The translations under genes and the position numbers were made by a program. The notes under the pieces were generated by a model. The model saw nothing but the letters and a program-made list of their open reading frames with translations. It was not told the DNA's origin and did no database searches. From Bacillus albus (GTDB lineage: Bacteria > Bacillota > Bacilli > Bacillales > Bacillaceae_G): a DNA stretch of 64,000 nucleotides. This document shows positions 57,230 through 64,000 of this stretch, piece by piece. The stretch is taken from the NCBI RefSeq assembly GCF_001884185.1, contig NZ_MAOE01000035.1:62001-126000 (forward strand), written 5' to 3'. The number at the start of each line of letters is the position of its first letter. Within the stretch, counting starts at the first letter, position 1.

Positions 57230-57345
57230 GAATACAATGAAACATGCAACCTCATCTATATATAGGTGAGGGCATATTTATATCAACTTTCCATACATAT
57301 CTTCTTTATATAAAGAAGAATTGGGAATACGGGGTTGTATGTGAC

Positions 57346-57404
57346 AACTCCGCTAGTACAGGCGTGCTAGAAACCTCCGCTCTACATATAAGCGGGGGAG
57401 TTTT
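57346..57404 (+). promoter_or_regulatory. Terminator-like hairpin with a competing upstream strand in the greA leader
   Basis: cctccgct (57374-57381) pairs with agcggggg (57391-57398) before TTTT (57401-57404). An upstream copy, aactccgct (57346-57354), can instead pair with the same region (GGAGTT 57397-57402 plus AGC 57391-57393). The two pairings are mutually exclusive, a layout seen in attenuators. Confidence 0.45.
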
Positions 57405-57459
57405 CATATGGAACTCCTCTTTTTTTTCGGGGGATTGGTATATAAAAGGAGTGGAAAAT

Positions 57460-57936
57460 ATGGCAACAGAAAAAACATACCCTATGACGCAAGAGGGTAA
57501 GCAAAAGCTAGAGAACGAACTTGAGGATTTAAAAACGGTAAAACGTAAAGAGGTTGTAGAGCGCATTAAGATTGCACGTAGCTTCGGAGATCTTTCTGAG
57601 AACTCTGAGTACGATGCAGCAAAAGATGAGCAAGCATTCGTAGAAGGACGTATTACACAATTAGAAAACATGATTCGTAACGCAGTTATCATCACAGATA
57701 ATGGTGAAGAATCTACAGTTGTTACATTAGGTAAAACAGTAACATTTAAAGAGTTACCAGGTGGAGATGAAGAATCTTACACAATCGTAGGTAGCGCAGA
57801 AGCAGACCCATTTGAAGGAAGAATTTCTAACGATTCTCCAATCGCAAAAAGCTTATTAGGTAAGCAAATTGGTGAGAAGGTAGCAATCCAAACTCCAGGT
57901 GGAGAAATGCAAGTAGAGATTATCTCTGTAAAATAA
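57460..57936 (+). CDS. greA: Transcription elongation factor GreA
   Basis: Rescues backtracked RNA polymerase. 158 residues from ATG 57460 after aaaaggagtgg. N-terminal coiled coil with the acidic tip [13 protein letters not shown] (about residue 42), C-terminal FKBP-like domain (about 80-158; [27 protein letters not shown]). A 72-codon in-frame upstream extension is open by chance and contains the leader hairpin. Confidence 0.97.
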   Translation: MATEKTYPMTQEGKQKLENELEDLKTVKRKEVVERIKIARSFGDLSENSEYDAAKDEQAFVEGRITQLENMIRNAVIITDNGEESTVVTLGKTVTFKELPGGDEESYTIVGSAEADPFEGRISNDSPIAKSLLGKQIGEKVAIQTPGGEMQVEIISVK

Positions 57937-57940
57937 TTAA

Positions 57941-57972
57941 AAATCACTCGTATAAAAGCGAGTGATTTTTTT
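57941..57972 (+). terminator. Terminator of greA
   Basis: AAATCACTCG paired with CGAGTGATTT, then T run. Confidence 0.85.
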
Positions 57973-58028
57973 GTTTGTATAAAAGATGAAACACTCCGTC
58001 CAAACTATAGTAGACGAGGTGTTTTTTG

Positions 58029-59783
58029 ATGAAAATAAACCGGAGAATTATAATTGTTTTAATTTGTTTTATAAGTGTCATGTTTATATTACTTTGTCGT
58101 TTAATTCAAATACAAATTATAGATACGGAGTCATTTACGGATCGTAAGATTAATTTAATTAAAAAAAGTGTTACACAACGGACGCAATCCATTACGGTAG
58201 ATGATGGACGAGGTCATTTTATAGATCGGAACGGTAAGGAAATAGGTGAGAAAAAGTACCCTGTTTTAATTGTTTTTCCATTTCTACAAATAAAAAATGA
58301 CATGTTAGAGAAAATTGCGCATATCATTGGTGTGTCGAGACAAGAGATTGAAAGTCAAATGAAAGATAAGAAAAGTGCATTTATCATGCAAAGGGGAGAT
58401 GGACCATTTCGATTGGCACGCGAGCAGATGGAGAAGGTAAATCAATTAAATGTATTAGGTATTGTAGCGGCTGAAGTTCGTTTACAGCAAACTGGCAGGG
58501 TGAATCATTTAATTGGCAATGTGGGGGAGAATAAACGAGAATTTCAAAAACGATACGGAGAAGCAAGAAAAATTTCAAAGCAAACGCCAATTGGTATTTC
58601 AGGATTGCAACAATCATTTGATGAGTTTCTTTTGACTGATGGAGAGACGAAAGTATTGTATCAGGTGGATCGGCAAGGAGAACCGATTTTTGGAAAACAA
58701 GCGAAATATACGTCGCCTGGAAATCCGTTTTACCCAGTTAAGATTCAAACTACTTTACATAACGAGTTACAGCGAAAAGCAGAAGAAGTAGTTGAAGCAA
58801 ACGAAATAAAGAAGGGGGGATTAGTGTTACTTGATGTAAAGAAAAATGAAATTTTAGCGATGGTCAGCAAACCATCTGTACAGGTGAAAGATGAAAGGCT
58901 ATATAAAACTACACTTGAAAATCAAATGTTAACACCACATTTTCCTGGTTCTGTTTTTAAAACAATAGTTGCAGCCGCAATGATCGATCAAAATGAAAAT
59001 GTTTTTAATCGCAGTTTTAATTGTAATAAAGATTTATATGGCGAAGACCACCCACAAGTTATGATGGGGACACTTAGTTTTAAAGAGAGCTTTGCTAGAA
59101 GCTGTAATAGGACATTTTCAGAGTTAGGTAACGAGTTAATACAAAAGGATAAGATGGTGTTAGAAACTTACGTAGCAGCTTTAGGAGCCGCTGATAAGGT
59201 TGGATGGAGAGGTTCTGTATTTCATACAACTCATTTTGAGCAAATGCCAGAGGAGAAGAGTGTTACGATTTGGGGGAATGAAGGGAATAAGAATAGTAAA
59301 AAAGCGGTAGCACAAACAGCAATTGGGCAGAAAGATGTACGTATGTCACCTCTAGCAATCGCAAATATGATGGCGACAATTGCTAGAGATGGAGAAAAGA
59401 TGGAAGTGAAAGCTGTTGAAAAGATAATGTATAAAAATGGAACGGACTTTTATACATTTGAAAACCATGCATTAGGTGGAAAACAGCTTCCGTATGAAAC
59501 AGTGAAAACATTACAACAGTTATTAAGGAGCGTTGTAACAACGGAGAAAGGAACAGGAGCAGCATTCAGGTCGTTACCACTAACTGTCGCTGGAAAATCT
59601 GGGACAGCGCAAACAGGAAAAGGGACGAAAGAGAATCGTTGGTTTGCAGGTTACTTTCCATATGAAAATCCAAGATACGCTTTAGTTGTCGTGGATATAG
59701 AAACGAATAGCAATGTAAATAAAGTTACACCTATTTTCAAAGCTATCGTAGAATCAATCTATCGATTAGAGAAGGAAAAGTAA
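58029..59783 (+). CDS. pbpI: Class B penicillin-binding protein (PbpI/YrrR-like)
   Basis: D,D-transpeptidase, 584 residues from ATG 58029. One N-terminal membrane helix (IIIVLICFISVMFILLCRLI), a PBP dimer/pedestal domain (about 50-230) and a transpeptidase domain. The serine motif is FPGSVFKT (about residue 312), the second motif SCN (in RSCNRTFSE) and the third KSGTA (in AGKSGTAQTGKG), each variant accepted in class B PBPs. Position after greA and before yrrS equals B. subtilis pbpI, a sigma-F-dependent sporulation PBP, so a forespore role is inferred. Confidence 0.9.
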   Translation: MKINRRIIIVLICFISVMFILLCRLIQIQIIDTESFTDRKINLIKKSVTQRTQSITVDDGRGHFIDRNGKEIGEKKYPVLIVFPFLQIKNDMLEKIAHIIGVSRQEIESQMKDKKSAFIMQRGDGPFRLAREQMEKVNQLNVLGIVAAEVRLQQTGRVNHLIGNVGENKREFQKRYGEARKISKQTPIGISGLQQSFDEFLLTDGETKVLYQVDRQGEPIFGKQAKYTSPGNPFYPVKIQTTLHNELQRKAEEVVEANEIKKGGLVLLDVKKNEILAMVSKPSVQVKDERLYKTTLENQMLTPHFPGSVFKTIVAAAMIDQNENVFNRSFNCNKDLYGEDHPQVMMGTLSFKESFARSCNRTFSELGNELIQKDKMVLETYVAALGAADKVGWRGSVFHTTHFEQMPEEKSVTIWGNEGNKNSKKAVAQTAIGQKDVRMSPLAIANMMATIARDGEKMEVKAVEKIMYKNGTDFYTFENHALGGKQLPYETVKTLQQLLRSVVTTEKGTGAAFRSLPLTVAGKSGTAQTGKGTKENRWFAGYFPYENPRYALVVVDIETNSNVNKVTPIFKAIVESIYRLEKEK

Positions 59784-59899
59784 TCTTGCAATTCATAGTG
59801 AAATGTTTTCATTTCATGAAAATATTATTGTAAATGTTCAACCTTTCTAGATTTAATGTTACAATAGCAAGTATGAAAAACTGCATGGAGGTTTGAAGA

Positions 59900-60547
59900 A
59901 TGGCAGGAGGATCTAGATTCCAACAGAAACAACAAAAACGTCGTCAAAACGGTGTTTTAAATATTGCAATTGCAATTGTATTAATATTAGTAGCTATTGT
60001 ATCCTATCAATTGTTTGTTCCTGAAAGAAAAGAAGAAGCGTCTCCTAGTGACAAAAAAGTATCTCAGCAAACAACGAAAGAGAATAAGTCTGAGAAAACT
60101 AAGGGCAAAGAAGAGACGAAGAAGAACGAGCAAGAGAAGGCAGAGGCTAAGGCGAAAGAAGAAGAGAAGCTAAAGGCTGAAGAAGAACAGAAAAAAGCTG
60201 AGGAAGAAGCGAAAGCTAACGAGAAAGTACCAGCTGAAAAAACACAGCCAAAGGCAACTGACGCTTATACGAAGTCTTCTTGGAAGCCAGTAGGTACAGA
60301 GCAAGGTGCAACACCTGCGATGACGTTTAAAAAAGGTACAGCAGATTGGAATGAGATGAACCAAGCAATTTCAGCTGCAATTGACGTTCCAGTAGAGCAA
60401 TTAGTTATTCATCGAATCGGAAATAACGGTAAAAATAAAGCTTACGGTAACGTACAAGATAAACAATCAGGTAAAAGATATTACGTAAATATTGATTGGG
60501 TAGACAATGAGGGCTGGAAACCAGTACTTGTTCAAACTCTAAACTAA
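59900..60547 (+). CDS. DUF1510 membrane-anchored protein (YrrS)
   Basis: 215 residues: basic start, one membrane helix (LNIAIAIVLILVAIVSYQLF, about 21-40), a long Lys/Glu-rich low-complexity coiled stretch (about 45-115) and a C-terminal DUF1510 domain (WNEMNQAISAAIDVPVEQLV onward). B. subtilis YrrS, next to pbpI, has the same layout and is expressed in sporulation. ATG 59900 after ggaggtttgaag. Probably faces the cell-wall side; function unknown. Confidence 0.9.
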   Translation: MAGGSRFQQKQQKRRQNGVLNIAIAIVLILVAIVSYQLFVPERKEEASPSDKKVSQQTTKENKSEKTKGKEETKKNEQEKAEAKAKEEEKLKAEEEQKKAEEEAKANEKVPAEKTQPKATDAYTKSSWKPVGTEQGATPAMTFKKGTADWNEMNQAISAAIDVPVEQLVIHRIGNNGKNKAYGNVQDKQSGKRYYVNIDWVDNEGWKPVLVQTLN

Positions 60548-60582
60548 AAAAAGAGAAGCTCCTTAGGAGCTTCTCTTTTTTA
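60547..60582. terminator. Bidirectional terminator yrrS / DUF2536 gene
   Basis: AAAAAGAGAAGCTCC paired with GGAGCTTCTCTTTTT around TTA. Confidence 0.88.
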
Positions 60583-60798
60583 TTAGCGTAATTTTTTTAA
60601 TTTAAAATGAACAACTGCGCTATAATACGGTCTTTTACTTTCGGGATCCATAACCATTTGATGTGAGATGTGATGAACTTCAAGCATAAGTGCTTTATTA
60701 TTATCAATTTGTTCACTAATTTTTCGTTCTAAAGAAGCTAAGTCTCCCGCTTCAAAAAACTCTACTTTATCTTCTAACATTTCAAAGGTAAATGACAT
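60583..60798 (-). CDS. DUF2536 small protein (YrzA-like)
   Basis: 71-residue soluble protein: SFTFEMLEDKVEFFEAGDLA, then LEVHHISHQMVMDPESKRPY and a terminal VVHFKLKKL strand. I recognise it as DUF2536, present between yrrS and yrrT in Bacillus. ATG 60798 after aggagaggggc. Function unknown. Confidence 0.8.
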   Translation of the reverse strand: MSFTFEMLEDKVEFFEAGDLASLERKISEQIDNNKALMLEVHHISHQMVMDPESKRPYYSAVVHFKLKKLR

Positions 60799-60871
60799 GA
60801 AGACGGCCCCTCTCCTATGTAATCAACTATAGTGTAACAAAGAAAAGAAGGAAATACCATGTACATTTCAA

Positions 60872-60900
60872 TTGACATTTTTAGAAAGAGGGAATATCAT
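60872..60900 (+). promoter_or_regulatory. Sigma-A promoter of yrrT operon
   Basis: TTGACA (60872-60877), 17 bp, TATCAT (60895-60900). The stretch gggaatatcatactgat over the -10 box may be part of a CymR site, since CymR represses this operon in B. subtilis. Confidence 0.7.
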
Positions 60901-60934
60901 ACTGATAAAACCGATAAGAAAAAGGGGAATTTTT

Positions 60935-61573
60935 ATGGGTACAGAATTTAATGGTTTATTTGATGAGTGGGCTCATACGTACGATTCATTTGTACAAGGC
61001 GAAGATATACAATATAAAGAAGTTTTCGCCCATTATGAGGACATTCTAGAGGATGTAGTTAACAAGTCATTTGGTAATGTATTAGAATTTGGTGTTGGTA
61101 CTGGTAATTTAACAAATAAATTATTACTTGCTGGCCGCACAGTTTACGGTATAGAGCCGTCACGTGAAATGCGCATGATTGCAAAAGAGAAATTGCCGCA
61201 AGAGTTTTCCATTACAGAAGGTGATTTTCTTTCGTTTGAAGTCCCAAATTCAATTGATACCATTGTAAGCACCTATGCATTTCATCATTTAACAGATGAT
61301 GAAAAAAATGTAGCGATTGCGAAGTATAGTCAATTACTAAACAAAGGTGGTAAAATAGTGTTTGCTGATACGATATTTGCAGATCAAGATGCATATGATA
61401 AAACTGTTGAAGCAGCAAAACAAAGAGGTTTTCACGATTTAGCAAACGATTTGCAAACAGAATACTATACACGTATTCCGGTCATGCAATCTATTTTTGA
61501 AAACAATGGCTTCCATGTAACGTTTACGAGATTAAATCATTTCGTTTGGATAATGGAGGCAACTAAGCGATAG
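60935..61573 (+). CDS. AdoMet-dependent methyltransferase YrrT
   Basis: 212 residues from ATG 60935 after aaaaggggaa; an upstream in-frame ATG/GTG overlaps the promoter and is rejected. Class I fold: [16 protein letters not shown] (AdoMet loop), [42 protein letters not shown]. First gene of yrrT-mtnN-mccA-mccB, the methionine-to-cysteine pathway; its substrate is unknown, but making S-adenosylhomocysteine available to MtnN is a reasonable role. Confidence 0.9.
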   Translation: MGTEFNGLFDEWAHTYDSFVQGEDIQYKEVFAHYEDILEDVVNKSFGNVLEFGVGTGNLTNKLLLAGRTVYGIEPSREMRMIAKEKLPQEFSITEGDFLSFEVPNSIDTIVSTYAFHHLTDDEKNVAIAKYSQLLNKGGKIVFADTIFADQDAYDKTVEAAKQRGFHDLANDLQTEYYTRIPVMQSIFENNGFHVTFTRLNHFVWIMEATKR

Positions 61574-61588
61574 AAAGAGGGAATTAGA

Positions 61589-62284
61589 TTGAGAATTGCT
61601 GTAATTGGAGCAATGGAAGAAGAAGTACGTATTTTACGTGACAAATTAGAACAAGCAGAAACAGAAACGGTTGCGGGTTGTGAATTTACGAAAGGACAAT
61701 TAGCAGGACATGAAGTAATCTTGTTAAAGTCTGGTATTGGTAAAGTAAATGCAGCGATGTCAACGACAATTTTATTAGAAAGATATAAGCCTGAAAAAGT
61801 AATTAATACTGGTTCAGCTGGTGGCTTCCATCATTCTCTAAATGTTGGAGATGTAGTTATTTCAACAGAAGTTCGTCATCATGACGTAGATGTAACAGCA
61901 TTTAACTATGAGTATGGTCAAGTACCAGGAATGCCGCCTGGATTCAAGGCTGATGAAGCATTAGTTACATTAGCTGAGAAATGTATGCAAGCTGAAGAAA
62001 ATATTCAAGTTGTAAAAGGTATGATTGCAACAGGCGATTCATTTATGAGTGATCCGAACCGCGTTGCAGCAATTCGTGATAAATTTGAAGATCTTTATGC
62101 AGTAGAAATGGAAGCAGCAGCTGTTGCGCAAGTATGCCACCAATATGAAGTTCCGTTTGTTATTATTCGTGCACTTTCTGATATTGCTGGTAAAGAATCA
62201 AATGTTTCATTTGATCAATTTTTAGATCAAGCAGCTCTTCATTCTACAAACTTTATCGTAAAAGTACTAGAAGAGTTAAAGTAA
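61589..62284 (+). CDS. mtnN: 5'-methylthioadenosine/S-adenosylhomocysteine nucleosidase
   Basis: Cleaves adenine from methylthioadenosine and S-adenosylhomocysteine, feeding ribosylhomocysteine to homocysteine. 231 residues: [50 protein letters not shown] (purine-binding Glu), ALSDIAGK with the catalytic Asp. TTG start at 61589 after agaaagaggg, 15 nt from yrrT. Followed by a strong terminator before mccA. Confidence 0.96.
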   Translation: MRIAVIGAMEEEVRILRDKLEQAETETVAGCEFTKGQLAGHEVILLKSGIGKVNAAMSTTILLERYKPEKVINTGSAGGFHHSLNVGDVVISTEVRHHDVDVTAFNYEYGQVPGMPPGFKADEALVTLAEKCMQAEENIQVVKGMIATGDSFMSDPNRVAAIRDKFEDLYAVEMEAAAVAQVCHQYEVPFVIIRALSDIAGKESNVSFDQFLDQAALHSTNFIVKVLEELK

Positions 62285-62290
62285 TGTAAC

Positions 62291-62343
62291 AAAAAGGCAA
62301 CTGTCTCATATAAAGAAAATACATACAGTTGCCTTTTCTTTAT
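62291..62343 (+). terminator. Terminator between mtnN and mccA
   Basis: AAAAGGCAACTGT (62292-62304) perfectly complementary to ACAGTTGCCTTTT (62325-62337), then T-rich, ending about 10 nt before the mccA Shine-Dalgarno. Confidence 0.8.
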
Positions 62344-62366
62344 TGGCAAATAAGGGGGAGAACACG

Positions 62367-63290
62367 ATGAATATATATCGTGGAGTTCATGAATTAATTG
62401 GTCATACACCAATTGTAGAAATTACTCGTTTTTCACTTCCAGAAGGGGTCCGTTTATTTGCAAAGCTTGAATTTTATAACCCAGGTGGAAGCGTTAAGGA
62501 CCGGCTAGGAAGAGAATTAATCGAAGATGCGCTAGAAAAAGGGCTTGTAACACAGGGCGGAACAATTATTGAACCGACTGCGGGGAATACTGGTATTGGA
62601 CTGGCACTTGCAGCGTTACAACATGATTTACACGTTATCGTTTGTGTACCAGAGAAATTTAGTATTGAAAAACAAGAATTAATGAAAGCGCTAGGCGCAA
62701 CGGTTGTGCATACACCAACTGAGCAAGGAATGACTGGTGCAATTGCAAAAGCAAAAGAACTAGTAAATGAAATACCGAATTCATACTCTCCAAGTCAGTT
62801 TGCGAATGAAGCAAACCCGCGTGCTTATTTCAAAACACTAGGTCCTGAACTGTGGTCGGCACTTAACGGAGAGATTAACATATTTGTTGCAGGAGCAGGA
62901 ACTGGTGGTACATTCATGGGGACTGCATCTTATTTGAAAGAAAAAAATATAGATATAAAAACGGTTATTGTAGAACCAGAAGGATCCATTTTGAATGGTG
63001 GTAAAGCTGGATCACATGAAACAGAAGGGATTGGCCTGGAATTTATCCCGCCATTTTTGAAAACATCTTATTTTGATGACATTCATACAATTTCTGATCG
63101 AAATGCTTTTTTAAGAGTGAAGGAATTAGCGCAAAAAGAAGGACTGCTCGTTGGCAGCTCTTCAGGAGCAGCATTTCATGCAAGTTTGCTTGAGGCTGAG
63201 AAAGCGGCGCCAGGTACAAATATTGTAACGATTTTTCCTGATAGTAGTGAGCGCTATTTAAGTAAAGACATATACAAAGGATGGGAATAA
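62367..63290 (+). CDS. mccA: O-acetylserine-dependent cystathionine beta-synthase MccA (YrhA)
   Basis: PLP enzyme of the cysteine synthase fold that joins homocysteine to O-acetylserine. 307 residues from ATG 62367 after aagggggag. PLP lysine in PGGSVKDRLGREL (about residue 43), substrate loop EPTAGNTGIGLAL, phosphate loop GAGTGGTF, and SSSGAAFHA. Location between mtnN and the cystathionine lyase decides MccA rather than CysK. Confidence 0.92.
   Translation: MNIYRGVHELIGHTPIVEITRFSLPEGVRLFAKLEFYNPGGSVKDRLGRELIEDALEKGLVTQGGTIIEPTAGNTGIGLALAALQHDLHVIVCVPEKFSIEKQELMKALGATVVHTPTEQGMTGAIAKAKELVNEIPNSYSPSQFANEANPRAYFKTLGPELWSALNGEINIFVAGAGTGGTFMGTASYLKEKNIDIKTVIVEPEGSILNGGKAGSHETEGIGLEFIPPFLKTSYFDDIHTISDRNAFLRVKELAQKEGLLVGSSSGAAFHASLLEAEKAAPGTNIVTIFPDSSERYLSKDIYKGWE

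Positions 63291-64000
<710 letters not shown>

Noticed and set aside
57244-57459. 72-codon N-terminal extension of GreA
   Set aside because: The GreA family begins at the ATEKTYPMT motif with its own Shine-Dalgarno; the extension spans the leader hairpins and has no start signal.

Overview
The window is a chromosomal segment of a low-GC, endospore-forming Firmicute, almost certainly a member of the Bacillus cereus group. The gene order matches the yrb-yrv-yrr-yrh segment of Bacillus subtilis (nad cluster, safA/coxA, bofC, ruvAB-queA-tgt-yajC, spoVB, secDF, recJ-apt-relA-dtd, hisS-aspS, cymR-iscS-mnmA, recD2, alaS, mltG, trmR-trhP1-trhP2-udk-greA, pbpI, yrrT-mtnN-mccAB). The SafA orthologue has the long tandem-repeat form called ExsA in the B. 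cereus group. A 147-bp element flanked by TTTAT repeats looks like the B. cereus-group bcr1 repeat. There is no prophage, insertion sequence, CRISPR array, rRNA or tRNA gene; this is core genome with small lineage-specific insertions.

1-13 kb: the tail of a Bce-type ABC permease, pheA, a MOSC protein, then the de novo NAD module. niaR-nifS diverge from nadB-nadC-nadA, with a NiaR-like operator between them. Next come the spore-coat gene exsA (sigma-E-like promoter), a YhcN/CoxA-type spore lipoprotein with a strongly structured leader, and a compact unassigned structured RNA with its own promoter and two tandem terminators ahead of bofC.

13-31 kb: a Fur-box-preceded siderophore-binding lipoprotein, ruvAB, queuosine genes (queA, tgt), yajC, membrane proteins, spoVB, comN, secDF, a cation diffusion facilitator, recJ (promoter embedded in a large palindrome), apt, relA and dtd.

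31-48 kb: a lineage-specific patch (bcr1-like repeat, a twice-interrupted small membrane gene, small ORFs) where B. subtilis has yrvJ; then hisS-aspS under a T-box whose specifier region reads GACAC, overlapping an Asp and a His codon. A 141-bp palindromic repeat precedes tcdA. Further on are a Spo0A-box-like cluster, an RsfA-family regulator, rarA, cymR-iscS-mnmA (cysteine control and tRNA thiolation), a TPR protein, recD2, small conserved proteins and an AI-2E-family permease.

48-64 kb: alaS under an Ala-type T-box, ireB-ruvX-yrzB, mltG, the 5-methoxyuridine tRNA genes (trmR, trhP1, trhP2), udk, greA (leader with competing hairpins), a class B PBP, and the methionine-to-cysteine recycling genes yrrT-mtnN-mccA-mccB, the last cut by the window end.

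Most genes are orthologues of well-studied Bacillus genes. The novelty lies in the intergenic regions: the orphan RNA near 12.4 kb, the recJ palindrome, the overlapping-specifier T-box, the Spo0A-like cluster, and the structured leaders of the coxA-like gene, secDF, recD2 and greA. All assignments were made by reading sequence and recalling families; no database search was run.
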